A stretch of 64,000 bases of DNA from Entophlyctis helioformis (taxonomy: Eukaryota > Chytridiomycota > Chytridiomycetes > Chytridiales > Chytriomycetaceae), in assembly GCA_025526915.1 (NCBI GenBank), contig JAHLKH010000120.1, positions 1 through 64,000 on the forward strand. The letters run 5' to 3'. Shown here one piece after another: positions 32,077-40,759 of this stretch (the first letter of the stretch is position 1; every line of letters begins with the position of its first letter). The notes under the pieces were generated by a model. That model was not told the DNA's origin and did not search any database. It saw only the letters and a program-made list of their open reading frames with translations. Both the position numbers and the translations under genes were made by a program.

Positions 32077-32761
32077 TCTGGCTGCCTTGAACGACTCACT
32101 CGCACGCTCGCTCTGTTACTTACACTCTGTTACTTACACCCACTCGCCCACTCCCTCACGCCAGTCTGCCGTCCGTGCCGCAACAAAGCGCATCGTGCCC
32201 CTCTTTGACCGTGTGCTCGTTCAGAAGATCAAGCCCGTCGAGGTGCGCTGCCTGTCTTGTCTGTGTTGACTGTCTGCCTGTCTAGTCTGTCTGTCTGTCT
32301 GTCTGTCTGTCTGCCTGCCTGCCTTGACTGTCTTGCTACTCTCCTTCTCACTCACTCACTCACTCACTCACTCACCTGTCCGGCTGGCTGGCCCGCTGCA
32401 GAGAACCGCCTCGGGTCTCTTCATCCCCGAAAAGGCCCAGGAGTCGCTCAACGAGGCCGTCGTCATTGCCGTCGGCCCCGGTGCGCCTGACAAGGTGCGT
32501 GCTGTTGGCCGCTGCCTTTGACCAGAGCTCTGTCCTGCCCTGCCCTGCCTTGCAAGCCACTCTCGCAGTCACTCACCCGTGTGCACATGCACATGCACAT
32601 TCGCATCCCTTGGCATCGCTCAGGACGGTGCCATTCGTCCTCTTGCCGTCAAGGAGGGCGACCGCGTCCTCCTGCCTCCCTTTGGCGGAAACGCCCTCAA
32701 GTTTGGCCAGGACGAGTACACCCTCTACAGAGACTCGGAGCTTCTGGCCAAGCTCGAGTAA
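32015..32761 (+). CDS. HSP10: Mitochondrial co-chaperonin HSP10
   Basis: The lid of the HSP60 chamber. Four exons: 32015-32017 (the ATG alone), 32165-32242, 32402-32494 and 32624-32761, total 103 residues (human 102). Visible are KRIVPLFDRVLVQKIKPVE, the mobile-loop region RTASGLFIPEKAQESLNEA, VVIAVGPGAPDK, VKEGDRVLLPPFGGNALKF and YRDSELLAKLE. The first coding exon is only the start codon: the ATG at 32015 is followed at once by a GTGCGC donor, and translation resumes SAVRAATK. The three introns are filled with tetranucleotide repeats. An AATAAA follows at 32792-32797. It is divergent from HSP60. Confidence 0.94.
32030..32085. repeat. (TGGC)n repeat in HSP10 intron 1
   Basis: About thirteen tandem TGGC units, ending in a TGTC variant. 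Confidence 0.85.
32284..32313. repeat. (TGTC)n repeat in HSP10 intron 2
   Basis: About seven TGTC units, followed by degenerate TGCC units. Confidence 0.8.
32345..32373. repeat. (CTCA)n repeat in HSP10 intron 2
   Basis: Six to seven CTCA units close to the 3' splice site of the same intron. Confidence 0.8.
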
Positions 32762-33063
32762 TCTATTGTCACACCACCACCACCACCACGGAATAAACCC
32801 CACTATTGCATCGCATCGCATCGCATTGCATTCTTGCCAGCTCTCATGGGCCATGCCGACTGGAATGCACGATCGAGTGTGCACCTATGCACTCCCACTG
32901 CCGCATCGCCGTCTCGTGTACGCATAGCCATTCAGGAATGTGCATGGCAGGCACCGTGCTGCAGATCTGCAAGGCATGCACACCTGACTTGCTGTGATGC
33001 TCGCTGTTTTTCTTGGCCTCGTGGCGTCTGCCTCCGCTTTCAACAACATATTCGCCGCTCCTG
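32762..33063. other. HSP10-SDR intergenic region
   Basis: It holds a short CAC run and the HSP10 poly(A) signal (32792-32797), then 'gcatc' repeats near 32813-32830. An in-frame extension of the SDR gene from 33001 on is open but has no counterpart in the paralogue, so it is treated as upstream DNA. Confidence 0.4.
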
Positions 33064-34029
33064 ATGACCTACCTATCCGTCTTCACCCAGACATTCACCT
33101 ATCCCTCGTGGTCCGTCGACAAGCTGCCATCTCTCGACGGCAAGGTCGCCATCGTCACTGGTGCTTCTGCCGGCCTCGGCAAGATCACGGCGCTCGAGCT
33201 CGCCCGCAAGGGAGCGCACGTCTTCTGTGCCGGCCGTTCGGCCGAAAAGACGCAGGCTGTCATCGATGAGATCGTCAAGGAGACGGGCAACCCCAAGGTC
33301 GAGCTGCTGCTTGCAGACTTTATGGACCTTGTCTCTGTGGAAGCGGCCTCCGATCAGTTCCTCAAGCGCAACCTGAAGCTGGACATCCTTGTCAACAACG
33401 CAGGGATCGTCCAGCCTGAATGGCACCTTTCCAAGCAGGGCATCGAGTCTGGGTTTGCCGTGAACCACTTTGCGACCGTTGTGTTCACGCTGCGGCTGCT
33501 GCCGGCGCTCAAGAAGGCGCCGTTGGCCCGCATCGTAAACCTGTCGAGCATCGCGCACACCAGCGTCACTGCGATCGGCTACGAGAGCTTCAATGATGAC
33601 AGCAACCACGACTATAAACGTCGCTACAACGAAACCAAGCTCGCGAGCATGCACTTTACGCTGGAGCTGCAGCGCCGTCTGGAAGCCGCTGGCACCAACA
33701 ACATCTACGTCAACGCGCTTCATCCCGGCATTGTCAAGACGGACATCTTTGAGGGCGCCCACAAAGCATCGCTGCTGGATTCGCTGGTTGTGCGCTTGGC
33801 CAATGCGGTGATGATCTCGCCCCAGAATGGTGCACTCACGCAGCTCTACGTCGCTGCGGATCCCGAGATCGAGGAGAAGCAGTACCGCGGCAAGTACTTT
33901 GTGCCCTATGCCACCCTTGCCGAGCCCAGCCCGCAGGCCAAGGACGAAAAGCTCGCCGCGCAGACATGGGAATGGACCGATCGCATCCTGCAGCAGCACT
34001 TCCGCAGCGGCTGGTCGTCGGCCGTTTGA
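33064..34029 (+). CDS. Short-chain dehydrogenase/reductase, copy 1
   Basis: A classical SDR of the retinol-dehydrogenase/WWOX-like group; substrate unknown. Single exon, 321 residues. The cofactor loop TGASAGLGKITALELARKG is followed by CAGRS (arginine after the second strand, which suggests NADP), then LDILVNNAGIV, the catalytic serine in IVNLSSIAH, and the catalytic YNETK (YxxxK). The C terminus ends in a WEWTDRILQQHFRSGWSS block shared with copy 2. The start at 33064 aligns with the start of copy 2 (MTYLSVFTQTF versus MTWGSVFTQAF). Copy 1 has less GC at third positions than copy 2. It lies 139 bp upstream of its paralogue on the same strand. Confidence 0.9.
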   Translation: MTYLSVFTQTFTYPSWSVDKLPSLDGKVAIVTGASAGLGKITALELARKGAHVFCAGRSAEKTQAVIDEIVKETGNPKVELLLADFMDLVSVEAASDQFLKRNLKLDILVNNAGIVQPEWHLSKQGIESGFAVNHFATVVFTLRLLPALKKAPLARIVNLSSIAHTSVTAIGYESFNDDSNHDYKRRYNETKLASMHFTLELQRRLEAAGTNNIYVNALHPGIVKTDIFEGAHKASLLDSLVVRLANAVMISPQNGALTQLYVAADPEIEEKQYRGKYFVPYATLAEPSPQAKDEKLAAQTWEWTDRILQQHFRSGWSSAV

Positions 34030-34081
34030 GCGGGTGTCTGCATGCCGTGTTCGATGAATGAAAAGCGCGGCGTGTTGGCCT

Positions 34082-34093
34082 AGTCACGTGACT
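34082..34093. promoter_or_regulatory. 12-bp perfect palindrome with an E-box, upstream of SDR copy 2
   Basis: AGTCACGTGACT reads the same on both strands and contains CACGTG. It lies 76 bp before the start of SDR copy 2, between the tandem genes, and resembles the arms of the inverted repeat at 12715-12752. Confidence 0.6.
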
Positions 34094-34168
34094 GCATGCG
34101 GCAAGGCAGCCGTTATCGTCGGCCGCAAATATCCGCCCGCTCGCCGTCACATCCACATCTCCTTCACG

Positions 34169-35137
34169 ATGACCTGGGGTTCCGTCTTCACGCAGGCCTT
34201 CACGCACCCGTCCTGGTCCGTCGCCCAGCTGCCGTCGCTCGAGGGCAAGGTCGCCCTCGTCACCGGCGCCTCGGCCGGCCTCGGCAAGGTCACGGCGCTC
34301 GAGCTCGCCCGCAAGGGTGCGCATGTCTTCTGTGCGGGTCGTTCGGCCGAAAAGACGGGTAACGCCATCGAGGAGATCAAGCGCGACACGGGCAACACCA
34401 GGGTCGAGCTGCTGCTGGTCGACTTTATGGACCTCGTCTCGGTCGAGGCTGCCGCCGACGCCTTCCTCAAGCGCGGCCTCAAGCTCGACATCCTCGTCAA
34501 CAACGCCGGCGTGATGCACACGCCCTGGGACTTTTCCAAGCAGCGCATCGAGTCGCAGTTTGCCACGAACCACTTTGCGACCGTTGTGTTCACGCTGCGG
34601 CTGCTGCCGGCGCTCAAGAAGGCGCCGTCGGCCCGCATCGTCAACCTGTCGAGCCTTGCCCACGCGATGGGCAATGCCGACGGCATCCGCTACGCCAACC
34701 TTGACGACGAGGCCGGCTACGACAAGGAGAAGCGCTACTGCGAGACCAAGATGGCCAACATCCACTTTACGCGCGAGCTGCAGCGCCGCCTCGAGGCCAA
34801 GGGCATCAAGAACATTTACGTCAACGCCGTGCACCCGGGCGTCGTGGCCACGGAGCTCTCGCGCCACATGGACAAGGCCACCAGAGAGTCTGCCGCCATG
34901 CTCGTGTTCCGCGCGCTGGCCATCAAGGCCGATAAGGGTGCTCTGACCCAGATCTACGTTGCCGCCGATCCCGACATTGAGCGTCTGCAGTATCGCGGCC
35001 GCTACTTTGTGCCCTTTGGCGCCTTGGCCGAGCCCAACAAGGCCGCCAAGGACGACGCGCTCGCTCTCAAGACGTGGGAGTGGACCGATCGCATCCTGCA
35101 GGAGCGTTTCCGCAAGAACTGGTCGTCCGAGATCTGA
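34169..35137 (+). CDS. Short-chain dehydrogenase/reductase, copy 2
   Basis: Tandem paralogue of copy 1. Single exon, 322 residues. Motifs: VTGASAGLGKVTALELARK, CAGRSAEKTG, LDILVNNAGVM, IVNLSSLAH and the catalytic YCETK. The long shared stretches (for example NHFATVVFTLRLLPALKKAP) are almost identical between copies even at DNA level, while the region after the serine (AMGNADGIRYANLDDEAGYD) and the helix after VHPGVV differ, which is where SDRs hold their substrate. So the copies may have different substrates. The start is the first ATG that matches copy 1. Confidence 0.92.
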   Translation: MTWGSVFTQAFTHPSWSVAQLPSLEGKVALVTGASAGLGKVTALELARKGAHVFCAGRSAEKTGNAIEEIKRDTGNTRVELLLVDFMDLVSVEAAADAFLKRGLKLDILVNNAGVMHTPWDFSKQRIESQFATNHFATVVFTLRLLPALKKAPSARIVNLSSLAHAMGNADGIRYANLDDEAGYDKEKRYCETKMANIHFTRELQRRLEAKGIKNIYVNAVHPGVVATELSRHMDKATRESAAMLVFRALAIKADKGALTQIYVAADPDIERLQYRGRYFVPFGALAEPNKAAKDDALALKTWEWTDRILQERFRKNWSSEI

Positions 35138-35360
35138 GCGGATGGCCCAATCACGGATGGCCCAGTCTTGCGTGACACGCTCCCTCTGACACTCTGTTTT
35201 CCATGGCGTCTCGAAGCATTTTGGCATGTTGTCGTTGTTGTTTTCTTGTCGCACGCAGTTGCTTGGCCTGTGGATCCGCTTGCCAATGAAGCTCTGATGT
35301 GACACGACCGTTTATTGTTGCAGACTCGTTCCACGCATCATGGCCGGCCCCTTGTGCCAG

Positions 35361-37340
35361 CTATGCAGGTCCCTTGCCAGCAAAGTACTTGTATGGATTC
35401 AGGATGCCGTTGGGGTCAAACAGGGCCTTGGTACGCTGCATGAGCGCAATCGTCTCGGGCGACTTGGAGTAGCCGAGGTAGGGTGCCTTCATGAGACCCA
35501 GGCCATGCTCGGCGGATATAGAGCCCTGCGCATCCTGGACGAGCTGGTAGATGTGCGGCTCAATGGCATCCTCAATGTTCCGCGACCAGCCAGAGGTGGT
35601 GATGTTGAGATGCAGGTTGCCATCGCCCATGTGGCCAAACCCGACAATGTGGCTGACGCGATCTCCGCCCGAGGATGGTGCACCACCCTCGGCCTCGGAG
35701 GCAGAAAAGAGCTTCTTGGCCGTGAGGTGACGGCGCATTTCGTCAACGAGCGAGTACAGTTTGGACACGGGAACGCTCAGATCGTACTTGAAGTTGCCGC
35801 CCTCCTTGGCACACGCTTCGGGAATGGACTCGCGGATGTTCCAAAACGCAGCGAGTTGAGTGGCATCCTGCGCAAGCGTGCCGTCCACCACAATCTCGTC
35901 GCCCATGACGCGCTCCAGGAACGTGGCTAGCTTGGCATCGTCATGCTCCTTGCTGGATCCGCTCGTCTCAATCAGCACGTAAAACGGCGTCTGGGTGTCG
36001 AACGGCTCGCGGGCACCTGCAATGTGCTTGCGGACCAGGTTCATGCATTGGCGGTCAAAGAACTCGAACGCTGACAGGATCTCGCCCAGATCCGTCTTGG
36101 CATGCTTGAACAGAGCCAGAACGGACTCGTAGCTGTCCAGGCCGAGCAGTGCTGGATGTGCACATGCGTTGGCGCCATTTGGATGGGGGTTAGACGAAGG
36201 CTGCCACAGACGCACGAACAAGCGCATGGCTTACCGACATTGACGGCCTTGGGCCTGGGGGGAGTCAGGATCGACACCGAGGTGATGATGCCCAGCGTGC
36301 CTTCCGAGCCAATAAAGAGCTGCTTGAGATCGTAGCCCGTGTTGTCCTTGCGCAAGGGCTTGCCGAGTTCAAGAATGGTACCATCGGCCAGCACAACCTC
36401 GAGAGAGAGAACCGTGCCGTGGAGGCTGCCGTAGCGCAGTAGTCTCAAGCCGCCTGCATTCGTGGCGACATTGCCGCCAATGTGGCAGCTTCCCTTGGCA
36501 CCCAGATCTGCAAGGAGGGGGCATGGACGAGGTGAGTGCCAGCTGGCAGCGATCAAGACGAGAAGAGGACAAGGACAGCGAGAGCAGACCCACCCAGCGG
36601 CATCATATAGCCACGCTCGGCGAGCCAGTTGTCGAGCACCTCGAGAATGCATCCCGAGTCGCATGTGAGGATGCCCGAGACGTGGTCAAAGTCGCGGATG
36701 CGGTTGAGGCTCTGGGTGCTGAGCACAATCTCGTCGTGGACAGGAACGCTGCCGCCCACAAGGCCCGTGTTTCCGCCCTGCGGAACGACAGCAATGCGGT
36801 GCTCGTTGCAGTAGCGAAGGACCTGGGACACCTGCTCGGTCGTCTTTGGGCGGAGCACAAGTCGGGACTGTCCACGGAACTTGCGCATCCAGTCCTGCAC
36901 GTGCCGGCGGGACAGGTGGTCAGGTCAGGTCAGCACGAGCTGCTTTGTCAGCGCGGCCGACTTGGCACGGCATGCATGGCGGCTGTGCCCGAGGGCCGTA
37001 CCTCGTTGAACGGCTCGACCGCCTCTGGCTGCGTGTCTGCAGACAGGACGCTGCTCTCGTGTGGCAGCATCGCCCGAAAGGCAGCAATGTCCTGGGCCGT
37101 CAGACGCTTGAAGCGGGCATCTCGAACGAGCGATGGCAGACGCTCGGCAGTGAGCGGCACAGCCTTGCGAGATGCACTCGCTGAAGGGGCCGATGCATGC
37201 AGAGGGGCAATGGCAGTGGTGCCGAGCCTGCGCAGGGAAGGTGCAGACACTGTTTGGGTGTGCGGAGCACTCGCGGCAGCAGCCAGAGCAGCGGTTGCTC
37301 GGCGCGCGGCCATCGGACGACAGCGGAGCAGCAGCAGCAT
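35361..37340 (-). CDS. D2HGDH: D-2-hydroxyglutarate dehydrogenase (FAD-linked, mitochondrial)
   Basis: Oxidises D-2-hydroxyglutarate to 2-oxoglutarate; yeast Dld2/Dld3 belong to the same family. Four exons from the ATG at 37338-37340. The N terminus is rich in alanine, arginine and serine without acids ([18 protein letters not shown]), a probable matrix presequence. The FAD-binding part shows [76 protein letters not shown]. The substrate domain shows [36 protein letters not shown] and [12 protein letters not shown]. These fit D2HGDH rather than cytochrome-linked D-lactate dehydrogenase. Convergent with SDR copy 2. The upstream region is long (see 37341-38297). Confidence 0.93.
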
Positions 37341-38297
37341 GTTGATGAGGGTCAAGCCAAGATTCATTCGAAAGGGGCCACGAGCCAGGGGGCCAGTGGG
37401 GGTTGGGGGCAGAGGGCCAGGGGGCCAGGGGGTTGTGGGCTGTGGGGGCCGGCGAGGCAGCGACTTGCCACAACATATCCAAGTTACTCGCCGTGTCCGA
37501 CAGTGAGGCCAAGGCGGCAACGGCACTGGACATGGGGAGGTTAACTGTGGACAGCTGACGGCAGGACACGGCCACACGGCCAGGCACTGGCGGCGGTGGT
37601 GGTGGTGGTGGTGGTGGTGGTGGTGGCACAGCAGGCAGAGAGGAGAGACAGCAAGAGACAGCAAGAGACAGGCAGGCACAGCGAGACAGGCACAGAGCAG
37701 CACTGGCTGCTGGACAGCCAGAGAGCTCACTTGGTTTAGGTCTTTGCAACGAGCTGGATCTGACGGTGCGGGCTGGGCCACGGCGACACCACCAGCGAGT
37801 GCTGCACGACTCGGATGGTGCCGGTGGCCAGCAACAAGGGGCGGTAGATCTAGGTCGTCTGCAAAACACCCAACCAAATGGCTCGCTGGCTGCCCTGCAT
37901 GGCCGCGTGCTCTGGCCACCTTGTCTTGCCGTGCCATGTTGTCCCGTGTGTGGCTTGGCCCAAGAGAGAGGAGAGCGAGGCAGTGAGCGAGGAGTGGTGG
38001 TTGCTGGGCAGCGATGCGAAGCGGGAGCCCCGAGCCCTTTTATAGTCGGGCATTGGGCCAGCAAATGCCATCCCAAAACCTCCGCCCCATCATCTGCGCT
38101 GGGCCCGACTGCGCAGCGTGCGTCCCAACCTCCGCCTCCGACTGTTGCTGTCCGTTGTGCGACATCCAGCTCCTGACCTCCGCCTCCGCCTCCGCCCAAC
38201 GTGCTCATCTTGCCCAACGTGTCCATCGTGTCCATCGTCCAACGTGCCCAGCCACCTCCGCGTGGTCGGGGTTCGCATCTCGCACCACATCGGCAAC
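37341..38297. other. Long divergent intergenic region (957 bp) with GGT repeat and a TATA box
   Basis: The longest stretch without a supported gene. It contains a (GGT)n run at about 37593-37626, purine-rich tandem bits near 37640-37690, and on the minus strand TATAAAAGG (plus-strand CCTTTTATA near 38036-38044). That TATA box would drive minus-strand transcription about 670 bp before the D2HGDH start, which would need a long or spliced 5' leader. Long open frames here have low-complexity translations and no similarity I can see. Confidence 0.4.
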
Positions 38298-40112
38298 ATG
38301 ATCGCAACGTCCCGGGAAAACTTCTTTGAGAGCGACCGCACGCTCGAGCTCAAGCAGGCCCGCAAGGCCAAGCAGGCCGTTGTTGCCAACAGAGGATCCC
38401 CGCTGGCCGTGCCGTCCAAGGTCCTTGCCCTTGAGCTGGTGTCTGCCCCGCCTGCCGACCTGTCGTTTGGATCCAACGAACAGCCGGCGACGCTTGCCTA
38501 TGTTGGTGAAGCCGGACATGTTGCACGCAAGCTGAACCTGCAGGTCCGTGTGCGACACTGTCTGTCTGTCTGTCTGTCTGTGAGCCAAGGCAGCATGTGC
38601 ATGTACATGTGCTTGTGCATGTATGCTGGCCGAGTGGCTGACCGACTTGCGCATCGACAGACCGGCGCAACCCTCAAGGTGTTCCGTGGCCACTCTGGCC
38701 CTGTAACGTCGCTTGCTGTTGTGTACGACAGCAACGGTGCCGATGTGTCGCTCTTCACAGGCTCGTGGGACAAGACCATCCGCAAGTGGAGCACGGCTGT
38801 AAGGACGGCAATGCGGCCCTGCTGGCTGGCGTTCGCTGCTGACCCTGGGCGGCATGGCATGGCTCGCTATACAGGACGAGAGCCAGATCCTGTGCATCTC
38901 GTTCCACAACGACTTTGTCAAGAGCCTGCGCTTGTTTGGCAGCCATCTGTACAGCGCATCTGCAGACAAGACCATCTGCAAGTGGGATGCCGACACGGGT
39001 GCCCATGTCAAGGTCTTCCGTGGCCACCGTCGCGCTGTGGAGGACATTGTGCTCTCTGCCGACGGCTCTGTCCTGTTCTCGGCCTCGTCTGACAACACGA
39101 TCCGCAAATGGAGCACTGTCTCGGGATCTGAGCTGGCCGTGCTGGTGGGCCACGAGACGTCAGTGTACGGCCTTGCCCTGTCTGCGGACGAGTGCGAGCT
39201 GTGGTCGGGTGCGTTCAATCAAACACCGAGCATATGGCGCTGCTGCATGCACACTGACGTGAACGTTTGTGTGGCAGTTTCGGCCGACAAGTCAGCCAAG
39301 CGATGGGATCTGGAGGTCAGCTTGCGGCGTGGGCACTGTCCAGCGGCGCCTCTGTCTTGTGCGCTTGCTGACCCTCTGACGACACGTGCAACGCATGCAG
39401 ACCAACACACAGGTCACCACGTTTGTGCATCCAGACTTTGCCAAGTCGATCCAGATCATTGGCGAGACTGGACTGATCGCCACGGGGTGCCGCGACGAGA
39501 ACATCCGGATCTGGAATGCTGCAGTAAGACGGAGGCTGCCAGAGACTGCTGCTCAAGCGCAGTGACAGGACGCGTCGGCTGACTCGCAGGCTGTTGCGTC
39601 GTTTCTGCAGACTGAAAAGTGCGTCAAGGTGATCGAGGCACACACGGACGAAGTGTCGACGATCCAGCTTGCGTCCAACCACACGCTGTGGACTGGATCG
39701 CTCGACTGCACCATTCGATCGTGGAGCCTGTGTGAGTTTGTGCAGGATTGCCTTGGTTGGCCCTGGTTGGCCCTGGTTGGCCCTGGTTGGAAAGCGTGGA
39801 GCATTCCACAGACGACTGATGCGCGCAATGGCAATGGTTGTGCACATTCTGTTAGCGGAAGAGCTTGCATCAGACGCGACCGCTGCAACGGATATGGACA
39901 TGGACACGGGCGCGGCCGTCGCTGGCTCTGGCTCTGGCGCTGGCTATGGTGCTGATGCTCAGCAGGCCGTGGATGACAAGGTGGACGCGTCTTCAGCAAG
40001 CGTGACGACAGGGGCGGCAGCAGCTGGCGAGGCGGATCAGCCCAAGGCGTCGATGCTGACCGAGGAAGAAGAGCGCGAGCTAGCAGAGCTGATGGATGAC
40101 GATGATGCGTGA
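38298..40112 (+). CDS. WD40-repeat protein of unknown role
   Basis: A beta-propeller protein; no specific family recognised. About eight exons. After an N-terminal segment (NFFESDRTLELKQARKAKQA) the repeats read TLKVFRGHSGPVTSLAV, LFTGSWDKTIRKWST, LYSASADKTICKWDADTG, VLFSASSDNTIRKWSTVSG, then VSADKSAKRWDLE, LIATGCRDENIRIWNAA and LWTGSLDCTIRSW. The fifth repeat is interrupted by an intron with a weak border. The C-terminal tail is acidic and ends LTEEEERELAELMDDDDA. Repeats resemble fungal HET-E/TUP1-type blades in being close to one another. The start at 38298 is the first ATG after an upstream proline/serine-like leader. An AATAAA lies at 40174-40179. Confidence 0.8.
39746..39790. repeat. 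10-bp tandem repeat in an intron of the WD40 gene
   Basis: About four copies of TTGGCCCTGG just after the donor following the TIRSW block. Confidence 0.8.
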
Positions 40113-40455
40113 TGCGTGATGCGTGATGCATGAGAGCTGCGTGAGGAGGTGCTGCCCCTCGTTGTGGCGAGCCAATAAAGCGTCGCATGTGGTCACGTGA
40201 GGCGCAGTGGCTGCCAACGCCAACGGTCGCCTTACAACCTTCCATCCCTGAGAATTGCCTTCCTCTGACGCCTTCCTCTGCCGCCTTCCTCTGCCGCCCA
40301 TCGCCCGCAAGCCCGAGCAAGCGTCTGCGGAGCAAGCGTCTGAGCAAGCGTCTGGCGGTCTGCGCCGAGCAAGCATCCGAGCCACTGGACCCTATCCGCA
40401 TGGACGCAGGCAGGCAGCGCATCGTCGTCGGCCCGTGGCCACAGAGCCGCTGCAG
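40113..40455. promoter_or_regulatory. Upstream region of the DDT-domain gene with a GTCACGTGA E-box
   Basis: It holds the poly(A) signal of the preceding gene (40174-40179), a CACGTG at 40194-40199 in the context GGTCACGTGAGG, and a CGTCTG/AGCAAG short repeat near 40318-40350. The exact start of the next gene is not settled, so the end of this region is approximate. Confidence 0.4.
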
Positions 40456-40713
40456 ATGACGCCCGTGCCGAGCATGCTGCCCACCACTCGCCCGGCCTCG
40501 CAGGTGGGCCGGACCATCCTCAGCGCCAGCTGGCACAGCAGCAGCCCGTGCAGCAGCCTGTTCAACTGCCCGTGCAGCAGTCCTACTCGACCGCCAACGG
40601 AGCCGCCCAAATCCCGTTGCCACCACTTCAAGGCTCGCACCACCCTCTTCATCATCACCTGCCGCCAGATCAGCACCACGATCCACATCTGTACCAGCCC
40701 GGACAGCTCCAAG

Positions 40714-40759
<46 letters not shown>

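Noticed and set aside
33073..35305. Minus-strand frames of 308 and 489 codons over the two SDR genes
   Set aside because: They are antisense shadows of the SDR coding sequence, are repeated in both copies for that reason, and show no protein-like pattern.
36925..38307. A 460-codon minus-strand frame upstream of D2HGDH
   Set aside because: It overlaps the D2HGDH exon in another frame, is made of low-complexity P/H/S runs (including the GGT tract) and matches nothing known.
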